Shown here: piece after piece, positions 42,314 to 50,153 of the stretch
Layout: each line of letters starts with the position of its first letter
How positions within the stretch are numbered: position 1 is the first letter of the stretch
Assembly (NCBI GenBank): GCA_037143795.1
Contig: JBAWXZ010000001.1
Span: 186,001-250,000, forward strand
Origin: Firm-13 sp037143795
Lineage (GTDB): Bacteria; Bacillota; Clostridia; Saccharofermentanales; Saccharofermentanaceae
DNA: 64,000 bases
Reading direction: 5' to 3'
The notes under the pieces: model-generated
Told to the model about the DNA's origin: nothing
The model's database searches: none
What the model saw: the letters and a program-made list of their open reading frames with translations, nothing else
Program-made: the position numbers and the translations under genes

Positions 42314-42343
42314 ATTATAGTCTATTTTGAAAGGAAATCTCAA
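42314..42343 (-). promoter_or_regulatory. Promoter and leader of the aminotransferase-purB-nifS-thiI operon
   Basis: TTGAGA (42343-42338) and TATAAT (42319-42314) with an 18-base spacer on the minus strand. The leader is about 125 bases long and contains an 8-base stem, TCGTGCAA with TTGTACGA (one G-T pair). It does not have the purine riboswitch core. The promoter overlaps no coding sequence but lies only 11 bases below the yraN stop codon. Confidence 0.65.
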
Positions 42344-42353
42344 GTGGCTTGCA

Positions 42354-42737
42354 TTAAATTGATAAAATTTCGATGGCAAGTATCGAACCGTCAGTCCGGT
42401 GCGTTACACATCCTGCTACAAAACGTATATCAAAAGACTCCCATTGCCGGTCCAGTAAAAACACACGGGTTGCTCGAAGCATACGGGCCATTTTCTGACT
42501 GGTGATTGCTTCCCTTGCTCCGCCGAAAGAGTCTGTGTCTTTTCGGCTCTTTACCTCAACAATATAAATACACATATCTTTGCCGAGGATCAAGTCCAGT
42601 TCTCCATATCGATGAACTGAATAGTTTCTTGCAAGAAGGGCATACCCGCGTGCCAGAAAGACCGAAAGTACTGCGTCTTCAGCCTGTTTTCCGATATCCT
42701 TCGCCCATTTGGCGTTAGCTTTTGGATCAGCATTCAT
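42354..42737 (-). CDS. yraN: YraN family (UPF0102) nuclease-like protein
   Basis: Small protein of 127 residues with a restriction-endonuclease-like fold. GKQAEDAVLSVFLARGYALLARNY and HRYGELDLILGKDMCIYIVEVKSRKDTDSFGGAREAIT carry the conserved G-E-x-D-L and V-E-V-K-x-R motifs. Its function is unproven; the gene is often found beside rnhB, as here. AAGGGG precedes the ATG at 42737; the longer frame with ten more codons has no site. Confidence 0.9.
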   Translation of the reverse strand: MNADPKANAKWAKDIGKQAEDAVLSVFLARGYALLARNYSVHRYGELDLILGKDMCIYIVEVKSRKDTDSFGGAREAITSQKMARMLRATRVFLLDRQWESFDIRFVAGCVTHRTDGSILAIEILSI

Positions 42738-42894
42738 AATATTCCCCTTCAACTCATTATCCGGCAAAACCAGTATCCCATATGGGATGAGTCAAAAAAG
42801 AATGAATATTCCGACAATCATCTGCAAAAACTGACAATAAGCGACAAAAGCCGGCGGATATCGTCGGATCCCTTATGATCTGAAAAATGAATAA

Positions 42895-43524
42895 TCAGAT
42901 ATGACCTTTCAAAAATGTACGCCGGTGAATCGGACATATCGAAAGCCGCTCAATAGCAGCGTAGTGCTCTTTGGTACCGTAACCCTTATGTTTGGCAAAG
43001 CCATATCCGGGATACATAATATCATATTCCCTCATTATCCTGTCCCTTGTTACTTTTGCAAGGATAGATGCTGCTGCAATGGAATTTGATTTCGCGTCAC
43101 CTTTGATAATTGCCTGGACGGGAATCCCGGTACCTTTCAGATCCACTGCATCTATTAACAGAAGGTCCGGTAACATGCTAAGGGATTCAACACACATCCT
43201 CATTGCTCTTTTTGTTGCTTCCAGAATATTGATGTCATCAATTACATCGTGTTCAATACGGATGACCGAAAAACATTTTGCCTTTTTAATAATCTCCCCG
43301 TAAAGAATCTCCCGACGATTCTCAGGGATCTTCTTGGAATCATCCAGACCGTAAATCGGAATATCTTCATTGAGAATGCAGGCTGCGGCAACGACAGGAC
43401 CTGCAAGGGGGCCCCGCCCCGCCTCATCAATTCCGGCACAGATGATATAACCATTGATTTTTGCTTCATTTTCATAATACGATAATAAAGAATATTTTTC
43501 GATCAGCTTCTCTTCACGATTCAT
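42895..43524 (-). CDS. rnhB: Ribonuclease HII
   Basis: Removes ribonucleotides and RNA from RNA-DNA hybrids. It has 209 residues. Active-site acids are in GIDEAGRGPLAGPVVAAA (Asp, Glu), LLIDAVDLKG (Asp) and the closing MYPGYGFAKHKGYGTKEH region. It follows rbgA by 29 bases in the usual rplS-rbgA-rnhB-yraN order. Confidence 0.95.
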   Translation of the reverse strand: MNREEKLIEKYSLLSYYENEAKINGYIICAGIDEAGRGPLAGPVVAAACILNEDIPIYGLDDSKKIPENRREILYGEIIKKAKCFSVIRIEHDVIDDINILEATKRAMRMCVESLSMLPDLLLIDAVDLKGTGIPVQAIIKGDAKSNSIAAASILAKVTRDRIMREYDIMYPGYGFAKHKGYGTKEHYAAIERLSICPIHRRTFLKGHI

Positions 43525-43553
43525 ACTTAACCTCCAGAACGCCGGTTAACAAA

Positions 43554-44432
43554 TCAAGTAACCGGACGATCCGGCATCTCAAGTGTTATTCTTCCGATAC
43601 GTCCGCTTCTGAAGTCGTCCAGAAAGAGGGCCGAAAATTTCTCTTCATCTATTCGTCCGCCTGAAAGGATACATCCGCGGTTTTTGGCAGCGAGAAGAAA
43701 TCTCTCATATGCATCTTCTATAAATTCAGGCGTTCCGGGTAAAGGCAGCTTATACCGTGCACAGAGTTCCGTCGGGTATCTGTCCATAAGCATGACCATA
43801 CCTTCCATTGCAACATCGGTTATTTCGACAACTTCCGTTTTAACAGCCCCGGTAAGTGTGAGGCACAGCTGACTGCGCCTGGACCCGAGATTGGGCCATA
43901 AAACACCCGGCATATCCATGAGTTCCAGAAACGAATCAGACCGTGCCCACTGAAATCCACGTGTTACACCCGGTTTATCTCCGGTTATTGCGATTCTCCT
44001 GTTGCAGAGCGCATTAATCAGTGTCGATTTGCCTGAGTTGGGAATTCCGACCATCATGGCACGTACCGGTCTGCCGATACGGCCCTTTATCTTGGCGCGT
44101 TCCAGAATATCTGCACAAAGCTGCCGGCTGTTATTTCTAATAAGATCGAGTCCTTTTTTATGGGTGGCATCCGTAGGAACAGCAGTAATACCGCGTTCTT
44201 TGTAATGTGCAATCCATGCAGCAGTGACTTTCTCATCTGCCAGATCCGCTTTATTCAGGACTAAAAGCCTGCGTTTGTTATTTATTATCGTATTAAGTTC
44301 CGGGTTTCTGCTTGAAAAAGGAATTCTAGCGTCGCAGGTCTCAATGATAACGTCGACCAGCTTCAGCTGATCGGCAATAAGACGGAGCGCTTTACGCATG
44401 TGACCGGGAAACCAGTTAATATCGGTTGGCAT
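43554..44432 (-). CDS. rbgA: Ribosome biogenesis GTPase RbgA (YlqF)
   Basis: Circularly permuted GTPase of 292 residues needed for late 50S assembly. The motif order shows the permutation: G4 NKADLADE comes first, then G1 GIPNSGKSTL, then G3 DMPG. The N-terminal INWFPGHMRKALR is the family signature. The C-terminal ANTAR-like region (from about 175) ends in DDFRSGRIGRITLE. CAGGAG precedes the ATG. Confidence 0.95.
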   Translation of the reverse strand: MPTDINWFPGHMRKALRLIADQLKLVDVIIETCDARIPFSSRNPELNTIINNKRRLLVLNKADLADEKVTAAWIAHYKERGITAVPTDATHKKGLDLIRNNSRQLCADILERAKIKGRIGRPVRAMMVGIPNSGKSTLINALCNRRIAITGDKPGVTRGFQWARSDSFLELMDMPGVLWPNLGSRRSQLCLTLTGAVKTEVVEITDVAMEGMVMLMDRYPTELCARYKLPLPGTPEFIEDAYERFLLAAKNRGCILSGGRIDEEKFSALFLDDFRSGRIGRITLEMPDRPVT

Positions 44433-44487
44433 ATATACTCCTGCTGTATGTTTTTGCTTGTTTGCTATCAGTATAAAGGATTAACGA

Positions 44488-44530
44488 TAAAAAAACTGCC
44501 CGGAGGTGAAAAATCACACATCCGAGCAGT
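44488..44530 (-). terminator. Terminator of rplS
   Basis: On the minus strand ACTGCTCGGA (44530-44521) pairs with TCCGGGCAGT (44504-44495), with one G-T pair, followed by seven T. It lies 23 bases past the rplS stop. Confidence 0.9.
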
Positions 44531-44552
44531 CCGTCGGTCAGTACAAAAGATA

Positions 44553-44906
44553 CTAGGAACGCCTTTTGAGCTTTTCTGTAATCTTTGCTGCCTTGCCCAC
44601 ACGATCGCGCAGATAATAGAGCTTGGCTCTTCTGACGCGGCCCTTACGGACAATCTCAATCTTGTCAATTTTAGGGGAATGCACAGGCAAAATACGCTCT
44701 ACACCTACACCGTAGGATATGCGTCTTACAGTCATCGTTTCCGACAGACCGCCGCCCTTTCTTGCAATCACTGAGCCTTCAAAAATCTGAATACGCTCAC
44801 GTGCGCCTTCCTTGATCTTCAGGTGAACTTTTACATAATCACCGATGCTGACCTCAGGAAAACTATTACGCAGGTTGTCCTGCTCAATTGCTTTTACTAA
44901 ATCCAT
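44553..44906 (-). CDS. rplS: Ribosomal protein L19
   Basis: 50S protein of 117 residues. FPEVSIGDYVKVHLKIKEGARERIQIFEGSVIARKGGG and the end LYYLRDRVGKAAKITEKL are typical. AAGGAGG precedes the ATG at 44906. It has its own promoter and a structured leader and is followed by a terminator, so it is uncoupled from trmD, its usual operon partner. Confidence 0.97.
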   Translation of the reverse strand: MDLVKAIEQDNLRNSFPEVSIGDYVKVHLKIKEGARERIQIFEGSVIARKGGGLSETMTVRRISYGVGVERILPVHSPKIDKIEIVRKGRVRRAKLYYLRDRVGKAAKITEKLKRRS

Positions 44907-44922
44907 TTTTGTGTTCCTCCTT

Positions 44923-45008
44923 GTCCGATAGATGTTCATGCCGGATTACAGCAGCGGACCATCCCTTTTAACCTATAGAATTTTATCACAGTGGTTGCAC
45001 CAGTGCAA
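44923..45008 (-). promoter_or_regulatory. rplS promoter and possible L19 leader
   Basis: TTGCAC (45008-45003) and TAAAAT (44985-44980) are 17 bases apart on the minus strand. The leader of about 70 bases folds GTCCG (44959-44955) with CGGAC (44927-44923), ending three bases before the AGGAGG site. L19 leader motifs are known in Bacillota; whether this matches one needs a covariance search. Confidence 0.5.
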
Positions 45009-45042
45009 TACTATTCTTCAATTTTGCAACTTTTCAACGAAG

Positions 45043-45810
45043 TCAAATGTCTTCGAAGTCAGTTGTTTTCGGCGTGTTCTCTTCTTTCCACTCCAGAAGA
45101 GCCTTCCAGTCATCCGCGGAAAGAAAAAGCCGATCCAAAAGATCCGGTCTCTTCTGCCATGTCTCATAAAGCGAGGCCAAACGACGCCATTCCTTCATTT
45201 TCGCGTGATGACCCGACAATAAAACTGGCGGAACTGCTTTTTCGCGCCAAACTTCCGGCCTGGTATACTGCGGAGCCTCAAGAACACCGCCCATATGGGA
45301 TTCCTCTTCATATGCTGAAGAATCCGGAAGAACACCGGGGATCATACGGGATATCGAATCAATGACAACGCATGCTGCAATCTCACCGCCGGTGAGCACA
45401 TAGTCGCCGATGGAAAGTTCCTCATCGACTATTGTCTCAAGCACACGCTGGTCAATGCCTTCGTAGTGCCCGCACAAAAAAACAAGATGCTCATATTTAG
45501 ATAGTTCAATAGCTTTAGCCTGTGAAAAAACAACGCCTTTGGGCGATAAAAAAACAGTGTGCGGCCGTACCTCGGCAGCTGGATCTACTATAGATTTCCA
45601 GGCTTCATAAACAGGCTCACACATCATGAGCATTCCTGTACCGCCGCCAAACATCGTATCGTCTACTTTTCTGTATGCATTTACACAGAAGTCGCGAATC
45701 TGAACGGTTTCCAGTGAAAATACGCCCTTATTCATTGCCCTTCCGGTAATGCTGGTTTCCAGGAAGCTTCGCACTTGTTCAGGAAACAGGGTAAGAACCG
45801 TAAATTTCAC
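45043..45810 (-). CDS. trmD: tRNA (guanine-N1)-methyltransferase
   Basis: Methylates G37 of tRNA. It has 255 residues. The trefoil-knot SAM site is seen in LCGHYEGIDQRVLE and SIGDYVLTGGE, and the N-terminal FTVLTLFPEQV and DDTMFGGGTGMLM are conserved. The start codon is GTG at 45810, seven bases after GGGGGA. It follows rimM by 27 bases. Confidence 0.96.
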   Translation of the reverse strand: MKFTVLTLFPEQVRSFLETSITGRAMNKGVFSLETVQIRDFCVNAYRKVDDTMFGGGTGMLMMCEPVYEAWKSIVDPAAEVRPHTVFLSPKGVVFSQAKAIELSKYEHLVFLCGHYEGIDQRVLETIVDEELSIGDYVLTGGEIAACVVIDSISRMIPGVLPDSSAYEEESHMGGVLEAPQYTRPEVWREKAVPPVLLSGHHAKMKEWRRLASLYETWQKRPDLLDRLFLSADDWKALLEWKEENTPKTTDFEDI

Positions 45811-45837
45811 TGATGAATCCCCCGTCCCGGTAAACTG

Positions 45838-46362
45838 TTAATCATAGATCTCATAAAGTCCGTCAGGAAGCGTAACCGAAATCGTCCTGGCTAAAACATC
45901 TACAGAGGTCACCGCATTCTTCAAATATGGAATCAGCAGATCCTGTTTACCGGTGCGCTTTACAACGAGGACATCATTAGCCCCTGTCTGTAAAACATCG
46001 GAAATGACTCCAAGCTGCCCGTGCACGGAATCGGAGACCTTGCAGCCAATCAGGTCTGTTATGAAGTAACGTCCTGCCGGTAAAGGTGCAGCATCTTCCC
46101 TTTTGACAGCAAGAAACAGACCGGAGAGCTTCTGAGCCTCGTCACGATCAGTAATGCCTTCCAAAGTCAGAAGTACCGTCTCACCTGTAAATCGCTTTGC
46201 CGTAACGTTAACCGTGCGCAGCAGCTTTTCATTCGGTGAGAGGAGCATGCATTCTGCAATTGTACTGAAACGGTGCACGTCATCCGTTATAGGGAAAACT
46301 TTTGTCTCCCCGCGGATGCCGTGTGCACCGATCAATTTACCGATAATAATATAATCATTCAT
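45838..46362 (-). CDS. rimM: Ribosome maturation factor RimM
   Basis: 16S rRNA processing and 30S assembly factor of 174 residues. The N-terminal domain begins IIIGKLIGAHGIRGETKVFP and the PRC-barrel domain contains YFITDLIGCKVSD and LLIPYLKNAVTSVD. Its ATG overlaps the khpA stop codon by one base, so the two are coupled. Confidence 0.95.
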   Translation of the reverse strand: MNDYIIIGKLIGAHGIRGETKVFPITDDVHRFSTIAECMLLSPNEKLLRTVNVTAKRFTGETVLLTLEGITDRDEAQKLSGLFLAVKREDAAPLPAGRYFITDLIGCKVSDSVHGQLGVISDVLQTGANDVLVVKRTGKQDLLIPYLKNAVTSVDVLARTISVTLPDGLYEIYD

Positions 46363-46589
46363 TAAACAATGTCCACAATAACGCGTTTGCCAGTGCGAAG
46401 ATACTTCGCCTTCATGATTGTACGGATAGCCTGCGCGCGCTTGCCACCCTTTCCGATCACTTTACCCATATCTTCAGGATCAACTGACAATTCAAGAACA
46501 ACCGTGTTTCCACGATCTGTTTCTTTAACGGAAACAGAATCAGGATTCGTGACGAGAGCTTTTGCCATCGAAACAAGTAAATCACTCAT
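46362..46589 (-). CDS. khpA: KH-domain RNA-binding protein
   Basis: Small RNA-binding protein of 75 residues (KhpA/YlqC). The KH motif is visible in DMGKVIGKGGKRAQAIRTIM. In other Bacillota it pairs with KhpB/Jag and affects cell length and RNA levels. It lies 87 bases after rpsP and overlaps rimM by one base, the standard order. Confidence 0.94.
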   Translation of the reverse strand: MSDLLVSMAKALVTNPDSVSVKETDRGNTVVLELSVDPEDMGKVIGKGGKRAQAIRTIMKAKYLRTGKRVIVDIV

Positions 46590-46676
46590 AGTTCTTTCAG
46601 CAAGGTGCCTTCCTAAAAGGCGCCTGCCTACCTCCCCTCATTGATCATGTAAATTGATAACAGCAAGTCACTGCTA

Positions 46677-46922
46677 TTAAGAAATTACGCCGGAACGCTT
46701 TAAAAGTGAACGAACTGTATCTGTAGGCTGTGCACCGTTCTTAAGCCACTTCTGTGCTGCTTCTGCATCGATTTTGATCTCAGAAGGCTCAGTAAGGGGA
46801 TTGTATGTGCCGATTTCTTCAATGAAACGTCCGTCTCTGGGATAACGGGCATCCGCAACTACCACACGATAGAAAGGAGCCTTCTTTGCGCCCATTCTCT
46901 TTAATCTGATTTTAACTGCCAT
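46677..46922 (-). CDS. rpsP: Ribosomal protein S16
   Basis: 30S protein of 81 residues: AVKIRLKRMGAKKAPFYRVVVADAR and the later IGTYNPL are diagnostic. GGAGGAATG precedes the ATG. It lies 78 bases after ffh. Confidence 0.97.
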   Translation of the reverse strand: MAVKIRLKRMGAKKAPFYRVVVADARYPRDGRFIEEIGTYNPLTEPSEIKIDAEAAQKWLKNGAQPTDTVRSLLKRSGVIS

Positions 46923-47000
46923 TTTTCATTCCTCCTGTAAATATTGCCGTTTGTTTTTTATATATCCGCGCAAATCTTTGCGTGAACGACTAACTGATTA

Positions 47001-48344
47001 TCAAAACGGACGCCGCATTTTGCCCGATTTGCCTTTGCCCTTGCCCTTGCCCTTGTTCATGTTTGCAAACTGCTTCATCATCTGTGAGGATTGTTCAAAC
47101 TGCTTAATGAGCTGGTTTACCTGCTGAACGGTTGTACCTGAACCGGCTGCTATGCGCTTTCTGCGGCTGGCATTGAGTACCTGCGGATAGCGGCGCTCCT
47201 TCTTTGTCATGGACCGGATAATAGCCATATTGGTCCCGACTATGGATTCGTCAATATCCTGATCTTTGATTTTACTGCTGATGCCGGGTATCATACCGAG
47301 AACATCTTTCATGGAACCCATTTTCTGCATCTGCTCAAACTGGGAGAGCATATCATCCAAATCGAATGTATTCTTCATGATGCGGTCCATCGTCGCCTTC
47401 GACGATGCCTCATCAAAAGATTGCTGGGCCTTTTCTATGAGGGAAAGCACATCACCCATTCCCAGTATGCGGTTGGCCATACGGTCAGGATAATATTCCT
47501 CAATATCTTCAACTTTCTCACCGACACAGATCAGCTTGATAGGCTTGCCTGTTATCTGCCGTATGGAAAGTGCGGCACCGCCGCGGGCGTCGCCGTCGAG
47601 CTTGGTCATGATAAAACCGTCCAAACCGATCGCCGCTTCAAATGCCTGGGCTACATTGACAGCTTCCTGTCCAATCATGGCATCTACAACAAGAAGCTTC
47701 TCGGTAGGCTTGACCACCTTGCCGATTTCAATAAGTTCCTGCATTAGATCCTCATCAACAGTCATTCGGCCGGCCGTATCAACTATGAGGGTATCACACA
47801 GCATGTATTTCGCGCGTGCGACGGCCTTTTGGGCTATCTCCGCGGCGGACTTCTCTTCCGGCATGATAAAGGATGGTACCCCGACCTTTTCTGCCAGTAT
47901 TTCGAGCTGTCTGGCGGCTGCGGGACGATGCACGTCCACGGAAGTTACCATCGGCTTTTTGCCGTTCTTCTTAAGCATCAGTGCAAGCTTGCCGGCCGTT
48001 GTCGTCTTACCTGCACCTTGCAGTCCATAAAGCATAATTACAGTAAATCCGGAAGGAGACACTGCAATTTTACCGGAAGTAGAACCGAGAAGTTCTACGA
48101 GTGATTCGTGTACCATCTTAACAATCTGCTGGCCCGGTGTCAGGCTTGCCTGAATCGCCTGTCCCTGGCATTTTTCAGAAGTACTGGCAATAAATGTCTT
48201 AACAACAGAGTAATTCACATCCGCTTCCAGAAGCGCCATGCGGATTTCCTTCATCATATCTTTGATATCCTGCTCAGTAACACGTGCTTTACCGCGCATG
48301 CGCGCCGTAATGTTCTGCAGTTTTCCTGAAAGACTTTCAAACAT
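47001..48344 (-). CDS. ffh: Signal recognition particle protein Ffh
   Basis: SRP GTPase that binds signal sequences and targets ribosomes to FtsY. It has 447 residues. N domain about 1-88, G domain with G1 GLQGAGKTTTAGKLA, the DTAGR motif and TKLDGDARGGAALS, then the methionine-rich M domain with FEQMQKMGSMKDVLGMIPG and the SRP RNA-binding helix around RRKRIAAGSGT. The tail is GKGKGKGKSGKMRRPF. It follows ylxM by 29 bases. The 4.5S RNA gene is not in the window. Confidence 0.97.
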   Translation of the reverse strand: MFESLSGKLQNITARMRGKARVTEQDIKDMMKEIRMALLEADVNYSVVKTFIASTSEKCQGQAIQASLTPGQQIVKMVHESLVELLGSTSGKIAVSPSGFTVIMLYGLQGAGKTTTAGKLALMLKKNGKKPMVTSVDVHRPAAARQLEILAEKVGVPSFIMPEEKSAAEIAQKAVARAKYMLCDTLIVDTAGRMTVDEDLMQELIEIGKVVKPTEKLLVVDAMIGQEAVNVAQAFEAAIGLDGFIMTKLDGDARGGAALSIRQITGKPIKLICVGEKVEDIEEYYPDRMANRILGMGDVLSLIEKAQQSFDEASSKATMDRIMKNTFDLDDMLSQFEQMQKMGSMKDVLGMIPGISSKIKDQDIDESIVGTNMAIIRSMTKKERRYPQVLNASRRKRIAAGSGTTVQQVNQLIKQFEQSSQMMKQFANMNKGKGKGKGKSGKMRRPF

Positions 48345-48373
48345 ATCGGTTCCAATCTGTCCCTTAGGGACGT

Positions 48374-48694
48374 CTACAATGTGTTCATCAATTCGGAAAG
48401 CATCAGATGTGCCCTCTTCGTATCATTTTTTTCCAAAGCATCCACTGCATCCCTGATGACTGACTGCTGGCTCATAAAACGCTTGATCAGTCCTAGTTTG
48501 GCTTCATACTCTTCGAGGGATCTGCGTCCTCGCGTAATTGCATCGTGAACGGCCTGACGGGAGATGTTCTCCTGCTCGGCGATCTCTGCAAGCGACATAT
48601 CCTCTGCAAAATGAAGCTCCAGTGTGGAGCGCATCCGTTCTGTTAAAAGCTGTCCGTAAAAATCAAGAAGCATACAGGCATCAAAGACTTCCAT
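48374..48694 (-). CDS. ylxM: YlxM/p13-like DNA-binding protein
   Basis: Helix-turn-helix protein of 106 residues of the UPF0122 family, resembling sigma-70 region 4: LTERMRSTLELHFAEDMSLAEIAEQENISRQAVHDAI. It is thought to affect expression or assembly of the SRP pathway and always sits before ffh. GAGGGAG lies four bases before the ATG. Confidence 0.93.
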   Translation of the reverse strand: MEVFDACMLLDFYGQLLTERMRSTLELHFAEDMSLAEIAEQENISRQAVHDAITRGRRSLEEYEAKLGLIKRFMSQQSVIRDAVDALEKNDTKRAHLMLSELMNTL

Positions 48695-48721
48695 AAAACT
48701 CCCTCACTGACTACTTCGAAT

Positions 48722-48750
48722 AGGATACAGTAAGAGGAAAAGAGTGTCAA
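48722..48750 (-). promoter_or_regulatory. ylxM-ffh promoter
   Basis: TTGACA (48750-48745) and TATCCT (48727-48722) with a 17-base spacer on the minus strand; transcription would start about 20 bases before the ylxM ATG. Just upstream a small stem (CGGAGG/CCTCCG) follows the preceding gene. Confidence 0.7.
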
Positions 48751-48879
48751 GTACTTATACTTGTCGGAGGAAAAAATATTAACCTCCGCAACTCCCGGGC
48801 GGATAAACGCATCTTGTATTTGGCCGTTGCATGTTAACGCCCTGCGAATGTAAAAGCAAAGAGAATATACTGATATTAA

Positions 48880-49092
48880 CTATTTCCTGTTTTTTCTTTT
48901 TCTCGCGGCAGCATTTACGATTATTGCAGCAAGAAGACCAAGGACTACTGCAGCGCTTAAAACAATAAATACAATCAACTTGTTGTTATTGCCGATGATA
49001 ATACTGTCGTATATCTCATACAGCGAAAATGCAAGAAATGCGCCGCATAGAAACGGTAGTAACCGCGAAAATGCTGATTTAAATTTATCCAT
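48880..49092 (-). CDS. Small membrane protein
   Basis: Protein of 70 residues with two hydrophobic spans, about 11-25 (LLPFLCGAFLAFSLYEIY) and 38-60 (KLIVFIVLSAAVVLGLLAAIIV), and a basic tail AARKRKNRK. I do not recognise a family. The site GGGGAGG is well placed before the ATG, which supports a real gene. It lies 67 bases after ftsY and about 185 before ylxM, between two SRP genes, which may mean only shared transcription. Confidence 0.75.
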   Translation of the reverse strand: MDKFKSAFSRLLPFLCGAFLAFSLYEIYDSIIIGNNNKLIVFIVLSAAVVLGLLAAIIVNAAARKRKNRK

Positions 49093-49159
49093 TTAGCTTA
49101 TCCTCCCCTTGCAATTATTTCACAAATTACAGTCCTGCTTCTTTTGCAGATATGCTTCC

Positions 49160-50071
49160 CTATTCCGGTAAAAGTGACTTCACAAATGCCTTCGGGTCAA
49201 AGTCCATCAAATCTTCGACACCTTCACCGAGTCCTGCTAAAAGGATCGGACAGTGTGAGGAATATGCTATGGAAATAGCGACGCCGCCTTTGGCATTGCC
49301 GTCAAGCTTTGTAATTCCAACACCGGTTAGGTTAACCGCTTTCGAGAATACTTCTGCCTGTATGACTGCATTTTGTCCCGTTGTGGCATCTATGATCAGA
49401 AGTGACTGACAAAATGCAGACGGCGCCTCACGGTCAATAACCCTGCGTATCTTGGAAAGCTCATCCATCAAATTTTGTTTGTTATGCAGACGCCCGGCTG
49501 TATCGATAATCAGGACATCTACTTTGCGCGCAAGGGCCGCGTGAATGGCATCGTAGCATACGGCTGCCGGGTCAGATCCTTCTGCATGGGAAATAACCGG
49601 TGTCTGCGTGCGGTCGCCCCAGACTTCAAGCTGTTCTATGGCAGCGGCGCGGAAAGTGTCGGCAGCAGCTAAAAGAACCTTCTTGCCCTGCTTTTTGTAA
49701 CGAAGGCAAAGTTTACCGGCTGTCGTTGTCTTGCCGGTGCCGTTGACGCCGACCATCAAAATGATATTCAGCGTATTGTCTTCGAGAGCCAGTGTTTTCT
49801 TTTCGCCGAGAATGCTCAGCATCTGTGCGGATAAAGAAGCCAGTACCTGCTCCCTGCCTGCGTCACCGGTCGTTTTTATATTTTCACGGATAGCATCCAT
49901 AATGGAAAGTGTGGCTCCGACGCCGACATCCGCCTGCACCAGCAGTGTTTCAAGGTCCTCAAGCATATCTTCATCAAACCTGCCCATCCTGGCAGATATT
50001 TTCGAAAATCCATCTGAAACAAAGTTTCTGGTTTTTTCAAGTCCCTTTTTGAAAACATCAAAAATTCCCAT
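49160..50071 (-). CDS. ftsY: Signal recognition particle receptor FtsY
   Basis: SRP receptor GTPase of 303 residues. N domain about 1-90, then G1 GVNGTGKTTTAGKLCLRYK, DTAGRLHNKQNLMDEL and TKLDGNAKGGVAIS, and the closing LGEGVEDLMDFD. The N-terminal acidic A domain of E. coli is absent, as in most Bacillota; membrane binding would rely on the first amphipathic helix (MGIFDVFKKGLEKT). The start at 50071 has AGAGGAG upstream. It lies 82 bases after smc. Confidence 0.96.
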   Translation of the reverse strand: MGIFDVFKKGLEKTRNFVSDGFSKISARMGRFDEDMLEDLETLLVQADVGVGATLSIMDAIRENIKTTGDAGREQVLASLSAQMLSILGEKKTLALEDNTLNIILMVGVNGTGKTTTAGKLCLRYKKQGKKVLLAAADTFRAAAIEQLEVWGDRTQTPVISHAEGSDPAAVCYDAIHAALARKVDVLIIDTAGRLHNKQNLMDELSKIRRVIDREAPSAFCQSLLIIDATTGQNAVIQAEVFSKAVNLTGVGITKLDGNAKGGVAISIAYSSHCPILLAGLGEGVEDLMDFDPKAFVKSLLPE

Positions 50072-50153
50072 ATGCTGACTCCTCTGTTCATTATACAAAA
50101 TTTAAATTAGTACGGCCGGAAACTGCGGAATTTTTTCGTTATCCACAACAGGA

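Noticed and set aside
42182..42353. Purine riboswitch before the purB operon
   Set aside because: The conserved loop sequences of the purine aptamer are missing; only an unrelated stem is present.
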